In this document: piece after piece, positions 36,237 through 45,151 of the stretch | Layout: each line of letters opens with the position of its first letter | Position numbering within the stretch: the first letter of the stretch is position 1 | Origin: UBA2588 sp964343075 | GTDB taxonomy: Bacteria > Chloroflexota > Dehalococcoidia > Lucifugimonadales > UBA3495 | DNA length: 64,000 bases | Reading direction: 5' to 3' | NCBI GenBank assembly: GCA_964343075.1 | Contig: CAYFGT010000007.1 | Span: forward strand, 17,232-81,231 | The notes under the pieces: generated by a model | Told to the model about the DNA's origin: nothing | The model's input: only the letters and a program-made list of their open reading frames with translations | Databases searched by the model: none | Position numbers and translations under genes: made by a program

Positions 36237-37196
36237 TTAAACTCCTTCGGTTGTGGTGAGTTTTAGGAAAATTTGCTCCAAACTCATGGAATTTAATTGT
36301 ATGCTTAATAGGCTACAGTTGTTCTCAATGATCACTCTTGATATTTCGTCTCTAACGTCATATCCATCAGCTACTGATATTTCGAAAGTGGTATTCTCAC
36401 TGTCTCTTATTCTCCTCACATCAGTCACCCCTTCAATGTTTTCTAGGACGGGTTGGATTTTTGTATTTGTGTTGGTAATTTCTACTAATATTTGTTGCGT
36501 TGCTTGTAACCTCGTGGCTAAATTGTCGGGTGTGTCCTCTGCGACGATTTGGCCTTGGTTTATGATCAATACTCTTCCACATACCATGCTGACCTCTGGC
36601 AAGATGTGACTGCTCAATACTACCGTTTGTTGCTTGCCAATATCTTGGATTAGTCTTCTGGTTTCTACCACTTGAATTGGATCTATGCCGATAGTTGGTT
36701 CATCCATAACAAGAATTTCTGGTTCATGTAAAATTGCTTGAGCAATACCCACTCTTTGCCGATAACCCTTAGATAACTTCCCTACTATCGTTTTGTAGTA
36801 ATCTTGTAATCTGCAAATTTCAACCACATTGTTAATTTGGTCATTGATACTTCTTCGTGACATCCCTCTGAGTGATCCCATAAAGCTTAAATAATTCTTT
36901 ACGGTCATGTCGGTGTGGAGTGGTACAGTTTCAGGTAAATACCCAATCTTCTTACGACATTCTAATGAATCTTTGACAATATCCATGCCATCAATTTGGA
37001 CAGTCCCTCTTGTCGGAGGCATGTATCCTGTTAGTATCCTCATAGTGGTTGTTTTACCTGCGCCATTAGGACCTAAAAACCCAAGTATTTCACCTCGTTG
37101 GACCTTGAAATCAACATTATCTATGGCAGGTTGTGGCCCATAGTAATGCGTCAAGTTGTCAGCTTCGATAATAAAATCTAAGTTTTCAGTAGTCAT
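36237..37196 (-). CDS. ABC transporter ATP-binding protein, GldA-like
   Basis: This 319-residue ABC ATPase powers the adjacent permease. Walker A GPNGAGKTT is at residues 42-50, the signature is LSKGYRQRVG, and Walker B ILVMDEPTIGID. The extra C-terminal region of about 90 residues is typical of GldA/CcmA-type export ATPases. It is the first gene of a five-gene minus-strand run (ATPase, permease, GldG-like, DUF4340, cinA) and is divergent from speD. Confidence 0.93.
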   Translation of the reverse strand: MTTENLDFIIEADNLTHYYGPQPAIDNVDFKVQRGEILGFLGPNGAGKTTTMRILTGYMPPTRGTVQIDGMDIVKDSLECRKKIGYLPETVPLHTDMTVKNYLSFMGSLRGMSRRSINDQINNVVEICRLQDYYKTIVGKLSKGYRQRVGIAQAILHEPEILVMDEPTIGIDPIQVVETRRLIQDIGKQQTVVLSSHILPEVSMVCGRVLIINQGQIVAEDTPDNLATRLQATQQILVEITNTNTKIQPVLENIEGVTDVRRIRDSENTTFEISVADGYDVRDEISRVIIENNCSLLSIQLNSMSLEQIFLKLTTTEGV

Positions 37197-37248
37197 ATTG
37201 TTACCTAAAGTGGCATTTTATTTATTAAATTGTACTATAAGTTGAGGA

Positions 37249-37698
37249 ATGATATTCTATACGACGAATTTTGCCAAGGGGATGTATATGCATTTGGCCA
37301 TTGACGGCTTTGACGGAGACCCCGATTTGATGTGGGATGAAACTAGGCTTTATCAGTTTTTGATTGATTATCCCGCTGAGTTAAATATGACGCGTATAAC
37401 GGATCCTCAGGTCGTGACTTATACGGATGCTAAAGGAGATGACTCAGGTATATCTGGATTCGTTATAATTGCAGAGAGCCATATTAGCGTTCATACGTTC
37501 CCTAACAGAAATTATGTGAATATTGACATATTTTCGTGTAAAGATTTTGATACTGAAAAAGCTCTGGATGACGCAAAAAAATTATTGGCGTTAACAAGAG
37601 TTAAGTCGTGGTCTCTTAATAGAGGTCTAGAATGGTTAAATGTTGAAGATGGAATTGCTAATGTTGCGAGTCAAAGATTAAGCTTGAATGATGGTTGA
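37249..37698 (+). CDS. speD: S-adenosylmethionine decarboxylase proenzyme
   Basis: It supplies decarboxylated AdoMet for polyamine synthesis. The proenzyme self-cleaves to create a pyruvoyl group; the cleavage Glu-Ser and flanking residues are visible in IIAESHISVHTFPNRNYVNIDIFSC. The protein is up to 149 residues. ATG 37249 gives the longest form, but ATG 37288 lies six bases after AAGGGG and would start at MHLAIDGF, like most homologues. speB follows after 20 bases. No aminopropyltransferase gene is nearby. Confidence 0.87.
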   Translation: MIFYTTNFAKGMYMHLAIDGFDGDPDLMWDETRLYQFLIDYPAELNMTRITDPQVVTYTDAKGDDSGISGFVIIAESHISVHTFPNRNYVNIDIFSCKDFDTEKALDDAKKLLALTRVKSWSLNRGLEWLNVEDGIANVASQRLSLNDG

Positions 37699-37718
37699 AC
37701 CGTTGAAATTTGTGATAT

Positions 37719-38618
37719 ATGCACTTTAGTACAGACAAAGACAGCTGTTTCCTTGGCTTGCGAGCCCCTGCAAAAAATGAACCATTGGAGTGCCTCTTGG
37801 TTCCAGTTCCTTATGATAGTACTATGTCTTTCCAAACCGGATCTAAAGACTCCCCTGCGGCTATTATGAAAGCCTCATACCAGTTGGAGGATTATGATTG
37901 GGAACTAGAGATTGATCTCAGTGATTATGCGATAGCTACTACTGAAGCGTTAAAAGTTGAAACCCTCCAACCCGAGGATATGATAGGAGGTATTGAATCT
38001 GCCGTTAAGCATATTATGAACACGCATGATGTTAAATTGCTTGGACTGATTGGCGGAGAGCACTCAATCAGTACAGCGGGCGCTAGGGCTTTGCGGAGTC
38101 GATTTGAAAGCCTTTCCGTATTGTATTTAGATGCCCATGCAGATTTGAGAGATGATTATCAGGGTACTCGTTGGGGCCACGCAAGTGGAGCCCGCAGGAT
38201 CTCGGAATTTACAAATATCACGATAGCAGGCGTTAGAAGTATATCGTATGAGGAAGTACAATTCGCGAAGATGCATAACGTTCCTATAGTGTTTTGGAAT
38301 GGTAAGAGCGCTCCAGAAACATTCATAGACCAAGCATTAGAACACTTAAATACTAATGTTTACTTGAGTCTAGACCTAGATGTGTTAGAACCTCATGTGA
38401 TCGGGAACGTTGGTAATCCAGAACCAGGTGGTATGGATTGGATCACTCTGATGGATTTGCTTAAAACACTAACGACCAGACATAATTTGGTAGGGTTCGA
38501 TATTTGTGAACTGGTGCCCGTACCTGGGAACGAGTTAGGCAGCTACGCGGCGGCTAAGATTATTTATAAACTGATCAGTAATAATATTAAAGGCGATGAT
38601 TCGGAAACAGTCGTTTAG
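37719..38618 (+). CDS. speB: Agmatinase-family ureohydrolase
   Basis: This 299-residue arginase/agmatinase-fold enzyme hydrolyses agmatine (or aminopropylagmatine) to urea and putrescine (or spermidine). The binuclear manganese ligands are all present: GGEHS, DAHADL and SLDLDVLEP. GHASGARR follows DAHAD as in agmatinases. The exact substrate cannot be told by sequence alone. It follows speD by 20 bases on the same strand and precedes the cysteine desulfurase. Confidence 0.88.
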   Translation: MHFSTDKDSCFLGLRAPAKNEPLECLLVPVPYDSTMSFQTGSKDSPAAIMKASYQLEDYDWELEIDLSDYAIATTEALKVETLQPEDMIGGIESAVKHIMNTHDVKLLGLIGGEHSISTAGARALRSRFESLSVLYLDAHADLRDDYQGTRWGHASGARRISEFTNITIAGVRSISYEEVQFAKMHNVPIVFWNGKSAPETFIDQALEHLNTNVYLSLDLDVLEPHVIGNVGNPEPGGMDWITLMDLLKTLTTRHNLVGFDICELVPVPGNELGSYAAAKIIYKLISNNIKGDDSETVV

Positions 38619-38695
38619 AGCTCCTGTATATTCGTTTGTGAGCCGGGGATATGGTAAAATTCAAGGTATTAATACTAATAAATTGAGGCCAATTA

Positions 38696-39883
38696 GTGGT
38701 AAATACAATTTATCTAGATCATGCAGGGACAACTGGTGTTTCAGAAGAAGTATTGCAAGCGATGCTACCATACTTCACAGAAAGATTTGGGAATGCTTCT
38801 AGTGTTCACGCGGTGGGACAGGAAGCAAAATTTGCCCTGGACAATGCTAGAGAAACTGTTGCGGGACGATTAAACTCGAGGGTTGGAGACATAATTTTTA
38901 CCAGTGGGGGCACTGAATCTGATAACGCTTCTATTATTGGTGCTGCTCTGGCCTTGAAAGATACGGGAAAACATATAATTACCACTGCAATAGAACATCA
39001 TGCAGTATTGCATGCTTGTCAATATCTCGAAAATATGGGTTTTCAAGTTACGTATTTGCCGGTAGATGCTACAGGGAAAATTGATCTGGCTCAGCTAAGT
39101 AAAACAATTACAGATGAGACGATATTGGTCAGTGTGATGTATGCCAATAATGAAATAGGAACAATTAATCCGTTGTCGGAGATCTCCCAAATTGTTAAAG
39201 ACCGAGCATCTAGCCTGGATCGTACTATTGTTATGCATAGCGACGCTGTTCAAGCTGCTGGATTTTTGTCGTTAGACACCAAAGCCCTAGGAATTGATAT
39301 GCTGAGTTTGTCAGGGCACAAATTTTATGGACCCAAAGGAACTGGCGTATTGTATTTGAAACGAGGAACACCTTTCTTACCTATACTTTTTGGAGGCAAC
39401 CAAGAGCGAGAAAGGCGGCCAGGAACTGAAAATGTTGCTGGGGCAGTGGGTTTGAGTACTGCATTGGACATCGCCGATTCATATAGAGAAGAGACGAGCA
39501 TGCACTGTAAGATGTTACGAGACACGTTGATAACAGGGATTAATGATACCATCCCAGGAAGTGTACTTAATGGGTGCACCAAAAACCGATTGGCAAACAA
39601 TGTAAATTTTTCTTTTGAAGGAGTGCAAGGGGAATCAATACTCCTTGGACTGGACTTAGCGGAAATTTCTGCATCAAGTGGAAGTGCCTGTAGTTCTGGA
39701 TCGTTAGAACCTTCCCATGTTTTATTGGCTTTAGGCCAGAGTTCAGAGCTTGCAAGAGGAAGCTTACGTATGACTTTAGGAAAAGCTAACACTTTAGATC
39801 AAATTCAATATGTGTTAGAAGTGCTGCCTAAATTAGTGCAGGAGTTACGAGGAATGCCTACACTATCATCGAGTGGTATATGA
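38696..39883 (+). CDS. Cysteine desulfurase (NifS/IscS family)
   Basis: This PLP enzyme removes sulfur from cysteine for iron-sulfur clusters and thiolation; related enzymes can also deliver selenium. It begins NTIYLDHAGTTGVSEEVLQ, has the PLP lysine in SLSGHKFYGPKGTG and the catalytic Cys loop SSGSACSSGS. The length is 395. The start is GTG 38696, with TGAGG about 9 bases upstream. No iscU or mnmA gene is adjacent. The downstream lipoprotein gene overlaps its end by four bases. Confidence 0.93.
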   Translation: MVNTIYLDHAGTTGVSEEVLQAMLPYFTERFGNASSVHAVGQEAKFALDNARETVAGRLNSRVGDIIFTSGGTESDNASIIGAALALKDTGKHIITTAIEHHAVLHACQYLENMGFQVTYLPVDATGKIDLAQLSKTITDETILVSVMYANNEIGTINPLSEISQIVKDRASSLDRTIVMHSDAVQAAGFLSLDTKALGIDMLSLSGHKFYGPKGTGVLYLKRGTPFLPILFGGNQERERRPGTENVAGAVGLSTALDIADSYREETSMHCKMLRDTLITGINDTIPGSVLNGCTKNRLANNVNFSFEGVQGESILLGLDLAEISASSGSACSSGSLEPSHVLLALGQSSELARGSLRMTLGKANTLDQIQYVLEVLPKLVQELRGMPTLSSSGI

Positions 39884-40443
39884 TGCGATTAATGACAAAA
39901 AGATTTCTAGTCATAAGTTTAGTTATGATTGCAATGCTTGTGTTGGCAGGTTGTTCTTCAGATTCGTCTAAACTAGGCCGTTATTACCAAGGGAAAGTTC
40001 TCCATATTAGCGTTGCTGAGATTGAACGTTCCGGAACGGTATCATTTTCTACCGTAAATCCAGAGGGGTTAATTCGTAGTTTTCAGCTCAACCCGTCTTC
40101 TGAAAAACGAGAAATTGTTAGGTTTAGGGTAAAAGTAGAAAATCACACAGCCGCCACAGCTATAGTTAACATTGACGAAAATGCTGTGATTTTAAATGAT
40201 TTTTTCTCTAATGATTACAGACCTATTAACATATATGAATACCAAATATCTGAACCCAGTTCTGAAGGTTCTGTATCGCTAACACCATTATGGAACAACA
40301 TTACTTCACAAGACGACTCTGAATCTTTTGCTCTTCCAAGAGGGACAGGGATTGATGGCTGGATGTTTTTTGACGTTCCAAAAGATACTCATTTTAGAGA
40401 GTTTAAATGGCGAGCAGGAGATTCCTTAGGAATTGAGTTCTAA
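39880..40443 (+). CDS. Predicted lipoprotein of unknown function
   Basis: The 187-residue protein has a clear lipoprotein signal: basic N-terminus, hydrophobic core and lipobox VLAGC (Cys25). The mature part is beta-rich (RFRVKVENHTAATAIVNID) and resembles DUF4352-like immunoglobulin-fold lipoproteins, which I suggest only tentatively. It starts at ATG 39880, overlapping the stop of the cysteine desulfurase gene. Function unknown; it is probably anchored on the outer face of the membrane. Confidence 0.75.
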   Translation: MMRLMTKRFLVISLVMIAMLVLAGCSSDSSKLGRYYQGKVLHISVAEIERSGTVSFSTVNPEGLIRSFQLNPSSEKREIVRFRVKVENHTAATAIVNIDENAVILNDFFSNDYRPINIYEYQISEPSSEGSVSLTPLWNNITSQDDSESFALPRGTGIDGWMFFDVPKDTHFREFKWRAGDSLGIEF

Positions 40444-40449
40444 ATGATC

Positions 40450-41754
40450 TTAAGCATAGTGAGATGTGCTAAATCTGCCTAGTTGCAATTCTGTATATTG
40501 CTGCCTATTAAGTCGCTGTTTGAATTGATCGATAATTTGGCGTGCTCCTTCCGCTTGTTGTGACAAAAGGTCAATTGCCACCATTGACATGATTTTAGCT
40601 GGATTAATTACCGCAGTATTGTAATTTTTGATTATGTAATCATTGCTATGTCCAGTGCCAGATGCACCTGTACAGTATGGATGACATACTGGTATTACAT
40701 GACTAAGATCTCCCATGTCTGTTGATCCTCCGCTTTTTTCCGAAGGATTCAAAGTGATCACTCGATTATTCCCTAGTAATTTACTGGAATTGGATACAAA
40801 GATCGATTGCAGCTTGGTATCGTTGATCATGGGTAGATAGCCAGGGGTTGTTTCAATAGTCACTTCACATCCCGTCGCTAATGCTGCGGCACGGAAACAT
40901 TGATCGGTGATCCGAGAGTAGTTCTCTAGAGCCGCCAGATCCGAGGCTCGAATCCTCCATTCTAGTTGTGATTGTTTGGTGTGATTTTCGGCAGGTTGTA
41001 TAAGAATTCCGTGACTCCTGGGAGTGTCTTCTCCTTTAAACAAGTCGCGATTATAATTTAACGCTTGTATGGCAAATGAAGCGGCGTTTTGAGTCGAATC
41101 TGTGGTTGACTCTGAAAGGTCAGAGAAAGTGACAATTTTAGTCACATGGGTAGTGCTGGACCCGCCAACCGCGAATACTTTTTCATTAGAACCTGACGCT
41201 GTGTGGCACATAAATGCTATATCTATATCGTCAAAATGACCTAATGAGATCAGTTCTTGTTTTCCTCCCAGAAAAGTGATTTGTCCTTGTCGTTTTAGCG
41301 CAAGTCTATCTGGAATATTGATGAATTCTTCAGCAGGGACTGCAAATGGTACGATACTGCCGTACAGATTTTTCAGGATGGGTTCTTGATTTAAGCCAAT
41401 CATGCACCCTATCATCATTGCGATTTGGCAGTTGTGCCCACATGCATGAGCCGAATTTGTAACAGGATCAGCATTGGGATGATCGTGAACTACTAGCGCA
41501 TCCAACTCGCTGAGTATACTAATTGTAGGCCCTTCATGTTCTCCCGATAATTTGCCTTTTACGCCTGTGATTGCCAAGTTGGTTTTTACGGGGATGCCCA
41601 TGTCCGTTAGCGTAGCACTTACTAGAGATGAAGTTTTATATTCTTGGAATCCTACTTCAGGATGAGAAAGAATCTGCCTAGCGATGTTTTCGATAAATGG
41701 AGCATGTTCTTCTATTTTGCGACACGCTAAGGTTTTAAGCTCGTTGATTTCCAA
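40450..41754 (-). CDS. M20-family amidohydrolase paralogue with altered lid domain
   Basis: This 434-residue M20D-like amidohydrolase (aminobenzoyl-glutamate/N-acyl amino acid hydrolase type) keeps the metal-binding HACGH, AEE and HTAS motifs and the late HSNDY histidine region. Where its tandem neighbour has GKGAHAGGAPHLGINA in the lid/dimer domain, this copy has only DLSESTTDSTQNA, so the lid histidine that completes the active site of the dimer partner is missing. Activity may be lost or changed. It is 4 bases downstream of its paralogue. Confidence 0.83.
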   Translation of the reverse strand: MEINELKTLACRKIEEHAPFIENIARQILSHPEVGFQEYKTSSLVSATLTDMGIPVKTNLAITGVKGKLSGEHEGPTISILSELDALVVHDHPNADPVTNSAHACGHNCQIAMMIGCMIGLNQEPILKNLYGSIVPFAVPAEEFINIPDRLALKRQGQITFLGGKQELISLGHFDDIDIAFMCHTASGSNEKVFAVGGSSTTHVTKIVTFSDLSESTTDSTQNAASFAIQALNYNRDLFKGEDTPRSHGILIQPAENHTKQSQLEWRIRASDLAALENYSRITDQCFRAAALATGCEVTIETTPGYLPMINDTKLQSIFVSNSSKLLGNNRVITLNPSEKSGGSTDMGDLSHVIPVCHPYCTGASGTGHSNDYIIKNYNTAVINPAKIMSMVAIDLLSQQAEGARQIIDQFKQRLNRQQYTELQLGRFSTSHYA

Positions 41755-41758
41755 GGTT

Positions 41759-43084
41759 TTAACTATCGTACGTGGCGTCGCTATTAAGGTTTCTCATATA
41801 AGCTAAGTATTCAGCAGCTGTCATATTAGGACGGTGTTTCCCTAGAATTTCATTTCCCAACCTTCCTGAATTGCTGAGTAGATCAATTGCGGTACTAGCC
41901 AATGCTTTCGCTGCCGTAATCACAGCTAGTTGGTAATCTTCTATCACATAGGTAGCACCATGACCTAATCCTGTTGCTCCTCCGACATAAGGGTGAATCA
42001 CAGGCATTATCTGGCTGAGGTCTCCCATGTCTGTAGAACCTGTACCGTGAATTCTTCTCCCTATATTTTCGTCTCCTACAAGGTTTATTGCATTTGCTTT
42101 AAAAACATCCATTAAATTTGGGTCTTGACTGAGTGGCATGTACCCAGGAATAGTTTTGATATTTACTTGAGCCCCAACTGCTAGAGCACCAGCTCTGAGG
42201 GCACGGTCCACCTTTGAATTGGCGTCCATTATTGCTTCCATGGTTTTTCCTCGTATGAATGTTTCCATCGTAACTTCAGATGGCACTGCGCTAACGGCTT
42301 CGCCTCCCTTGGTGATGATTGGATGTATTCTTATGGTGTCGTTGTCTCTAAACGTCTCTCTGTTATAGTGAATGGCTGATAATGCTAGAGATGCAGCGTT
42401 TAATGCGTTGATCCCAAGATGTGGTGCCCCTCCTGCATGAGCGCCTTTGCCAATAAACTTAATTTTTTTTGCTACAGTCCCATTATTAGTACCGCTGATA
42501 CATAGTTGTTTTTCTTCAGGCGTACTAGTCGTGTGCATCATCATTGCTATATCTATGTCATCGAATTCGCCAATCCTGATAAACTCGGGCTTGCCACCAA
42601 GAAATTCGAGTTTCCCTAAAGCCCGAAGGGTATCCCTATATTCAATTTCTATATACTCCTCTGCGGGGACGGCCATTAATACAATACGACCACATAATTG
42701 TTCTTTCATGATTTGGGTGTTTAAGGCCATACCTGCAGCTAACATCATCCCGATTTGACAATGGTGACCACAAGCGTGAGCAGCGCCAGTTTTTGGGTCG
42801 GCGAAGGGATGTTCCTTAACAATCAAAGAATCTAGTTCGCCCAATATGGCTATTGTAGGTCCTGGGTTATTGAACATGATTTCTGCGCGAGAACCTGTTA
42901 AGGCTAATCCAGTCTTAAATGGCACACCCATTGAGGAGAACATTTCGTTGACTGTTTTGCCTGTTTTAATTTCTCTGAATCCTGGTTCGGGGTTATCTAA
43001 TATGGAAGAACACACGTTGAGGATTTTCTCAGAATTTGATTCTATCTCTTCGTAGGCTGCGGCTTTCAAGGAATCTAAAGTCAT
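41759..43084 (-). CDS. M20-family amidohydrolase (AbgB/aminoacylase-like)
   Basis: This 441-residue zinc amidohydrolase of the M20D group cuts amide bonds of N-acyl amino acids or p-aminobenzoyl-glutamate-like compounds. Metal ligands lie in HACGHHC (near 103-109), the AEE pair near 141-143 and the HTTS histidine at 184. The lid motif GKGAHAGGAPHLGINA (213-226) is intact. Near the C-terminus, a GLGHGA motif supplies the last ligand. It is the upstream member of a tandem pair and probably the catalytically normal one. Confidence 0.88.
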   Translation of the reverse strand: MTLDSLKAAAYEEIESNSEKILNVCSSILDNPEPGFREIKTGKTVNEMFSSMGVPFKTGLALTGSRAEIMFNNPGPTIAILGELDSLIVKEHPFADPKTGAAHACGHHCQIGMMLAAGMALNTQIMKEQLCGRIVLMAVPAEEYIEIEYRDTLRALGKLEFLGGKPEFIRIGEFDDIDIAMMMHTTSTPEEKQLCISGTNNGTVAKKIKFIGKGAHAGGAPHLGINALNAASLALSAIHYNRETFRDNDTIRIHPIITKGGEAVSAVPSEVTMETFIRGKTMEAIMDANSKVDRALRAGALAVGAQVNIKTIPGYMPLSQDPNLMDVFKANAINLVGDENIGRRIHGTGSTDMGDLSQIMPVIHPYVGGATGLGHGATYVIEDYQLAVITAAKALASTAIDLLSNSGRLGNEILGKHRPNMTAAEYLAYMRNLNSDATYDS

Positions 43085-43173
43085 ATTTCACCTGCTCAAT
43101 GTGAAGATTGGGGCTATTGAAGTTATTTTACCATAGTACTATTTTCATAAATAAGTTGGTGTTTGGTATGAGT

Positions 43174-43201
43174 TTGAATGGACTTCAATCCCATATATAA
43201 T
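43174..43201 (+). promoter_or_regulatory. Sigma70-type promoter for glycerate kinase
   Basis: TTGAAT at 43174-43179 and TATAAT at 43196-43201 are separated by 16 bases, 31 bases before the TTG start. The perfect -10 box may compensate for the weak start codon. Predicted from sequence only. Confidence 0.5.
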
Positions 43202-43232
43202 TGTCTTAAAATTTGATCAGGACCCTGTGTAA

Positions 43233-44381
43233 TTGAATATTGTTGTTGCTCCTCAAAATTTTAAAGGTAGCCTAAACGCTTATGATGCTGCTGTGGCTAT
43301 TGAAAAAGGGATTTTGGAAGTCTGCCCAAATGCCAACACTACATTGATACCTATCGCGGATGGAGGAGACGGGACCTTGGACGCTTTAGTAATTGGTGCT
43401 GGCGGTACAATCATTGAAAGTGAAGCTTGTGACCCTTTAGGTAGACTGATCACTACTAACTGGGGAGTAATGAAAGATGGGACCACTGCTGTTATAGAAA
43501 TGGCCAGAGCTTCTGGTTTGGCTCTGATAGATAGGAACGAACGTAATCCATTTACAACTAACACTTACGGTACAGGACAATTGATCCTGCAGGCTATAAA
43601 CGATGGCTATAAGAAATTAATTATAGGACTTGGAGGGAGCGCGTCGAACGATGGAGGCACCGGAATGGCTCAATGTCTTGGATACCGTTTTTTTGATGTC
43701 AACGGCCAATTACTCGAACCCAATGGAAGATCTCTAGGTCAAATTCATTCTATAGATAGTTCCAATGTTGATCCTCGGATATTTGGAACGGAGTTTATTG
43801 GAGCGTCTGACGTCACCAATCTGTTATGTGGGGAAGAGGGAGCAGCTGCTATTTTTGGACCTCAAAAAGGAGCTTCGCAAACCGATATTGAATTACTTGA
43901 TCAAGGCTTACAGAACTTGACGGATGTGCTCCTTAAAGATCTACATATAGATGTGTCTAAGTCCGTCTCGGGAGGCGCCGCGGGAGGACTCGGCGCAGGA
44001 ATATTAGGGTTCTTAAAAGGACGTCTTGTTTCGGGCATCGACATGATTGCCAATACGTTGGACCTTGAACAGAACATTGCCAAAGCCGATTTGGTAATTA
44101 CTGGGGAAGGACAAACAGATAGATCAAGTGTGTTTGATAAAGGACCTGTTGGTATTGCAAAAATAGCATCCAAATACGGAGTGCCTACTGTGATATTGAC
44201 TGGTTCCTTGGGCAGAGGTTATCGACAAGTGTACAGATATGGAGTATCAGTAGTGGTCCCTATATCCGATCGCCCTATGCGTTTTGAGATAAGCTTACAA
44301 CGGACACGTCAATTGCTGCAGTCATGTACCGAACGGGTGATGATCCTGCTTTCATTGGGTAAAAACATACAGGATAGTTAG
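43233..44381 (+). CDS. Glycerate kinase (GarK/GlxK family)
   Basis: It phosphorylates D-glycerate, usually to 2-phosphoglycerate in this family. The 382-residue protein begins MNIVVAPQNFKGSLNAYDAA, followed by PIADGGDGTLDAL, IGLGGSASNDGGTGMAQCLG and ITGEGQTDRSS, all family signatures. It starts at TTG 43233; no ATG is nearby in frame. A promoter lies just upstream. It converges with the HEPN gene with a 4-base overlap. It could serve glyoxylate/serine breakdown. Confidence 0.93.
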   Translation: MNIVVAPQNFKGSLNAYDAAVAIEKGILEVCPNANTTLIPIADGGDGTLDALVIGAGGTIIESEACDPLGRLITTNWGVMKDGTTAVIEMARASGLALIDRNERNPFTTNTYGTGQLILQAINDGYKKLIIGLGGSASNDGGTGMAQCLGYRFFDVNGQLLEPNGRSLGQIHSIDSSNVDPRIFGTEFIGASDVTNLLCGEEGAAAIFGPQKGASQTDIELLDQGLQNLTDVLLKDLHIDVSKSVSGGAAGGLGAGILGFLKGRLVSGIDMIANTLDLEQNIAKADLVITGEGQTDRSSVFDKGPVGIAKIASKYGVPTVILTGSLGRGYRQVYRYGVSVVVPISDRPMRFEISLQRTRQLLQSCTERVMILLSLGKNIQDS

Positions 44382-44782
44382 ATTATTACTCTTTCTTTAA
44401 CAAAATCCAAGACAATTCCTGATAGCTCTATCGCTCTTTCAGAGTCAGCAAGCTCAAATGCTTCAGAGGGAATCCCTCCAGGCAAAAATGCAGGATATCT
44501 AGTCATTTCAAAATATTTGTCCAGCTGCCTTGCTTCATTTTTGATTGTATCAAAGAACATCTCGAATAATTTAGCGTCTTCACACAAGTCGCTAAGAGAG
44601 TGCCCCCATACATCTTCTGCCCCTCTGAAATAGAGGTAGCCTTTTACAGCTTTCTCCGCTGCTTGCTGGCTTAAGAAACAGGCGAGATTATGTTTCTCCC
44701 CTTGTTGATTGAAGCTAGCATCTAGTAAATCTTGCTCTGCTTGCTTAACCCATCTTGATCCTTCGTTATGATTCATCGTCAT
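44378..44782 (-). CDS. HEPN-domain protein
   Basis: This is a HEPN (higher eukaryote and prokaryote nucleotide-binding) helical protein of about 134 residues. WVKQAEQDLLDA and CFLSQQAAEKAVKGYLYFRG match the first helices, and WGHSLSDL the conserved His region. HEPN members paired with MNT nucleotidyltransferases often act as RNase toxins, but the spacing between Arg (FRG) and His here is 7, longer than the usual R-x4-6-H. I prefer ATG 44782 (GGGAG upstream) to ATG 44800. It overlaps the end of the MNT gene. Confidence 0.82.
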   Translation of the reverse strand: MTMNHNEGSRWVKQAEQDLLDASFNQQGEKHNLACFLSQQAAEKAVKGYLYFRGAEDVWGHSLSDLCEDAKLFEMFFDTIKNEARQLDKYFEMTRYPAFLPGGIPSEAFELADSERAIELSGIVLDFVKERVII

Positions 44783-45134
44783 AAATAGTTCTCCCTTCAC
44801 TACAAGCTTTCATTAGAGCTGGTAGTTCGTTGATTAATCTCGAAAATTCTTCTGGCGTATATACAATAGTTTCGACGGCTACATTTGCATTCAAATGGTA
44901 GGTCCAGAAGTCCTCTCGGCGTACAAAATTAGCACTGGGCATCCCAGAGCAAACATCAATTTCCTGGATAGCTATAAGTTTGATAGGGCTATCAGGGGAA
45001 TAGTTCTCCGTAGCCATGTCACCTGTTAATATAACTTTCTTTACTCCAAGGGTTGGTAGTAATTCTTGTATATTTTTAAGTTCTTCTTCGAGCATTTGCT
45101 TTCTGAAATCGGTGAATCCTATTCTCATTGGCAT
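44766..45134 (-). CDS. MNT-like nucleotidyltransferase-fold protein, degenerate
   Basis: This 122-residue protein sits directly upstream of the HEPN gene and overlaps it, the normal MNT-HEPN order. The nucleotidyltransferase motif GSxAxG...SDxDL is only echoed: LTGDMATENYSPDSPIKLIAI lacks the Ser and both catalytic Asp residues. It therefore probably does not transfer nucleotides and may act as a binding partner or antitoxin. Assignment rests on position and on this faded motif. Confidence 0.65.
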   Translation of the reverse strand: MPMRIGFTDFRKQMLEEELKNIQELLPTLGVKKVILTGDMATENYSPDSPIKLIAIQEIDVCSGMPSANFVRREDFWTYHLNANVAVETIVYTPEEFSRLINELPALMKACSEGRTIYDDES

Positions 45135-45151
45135 GATGTAGTCCTTAATAA

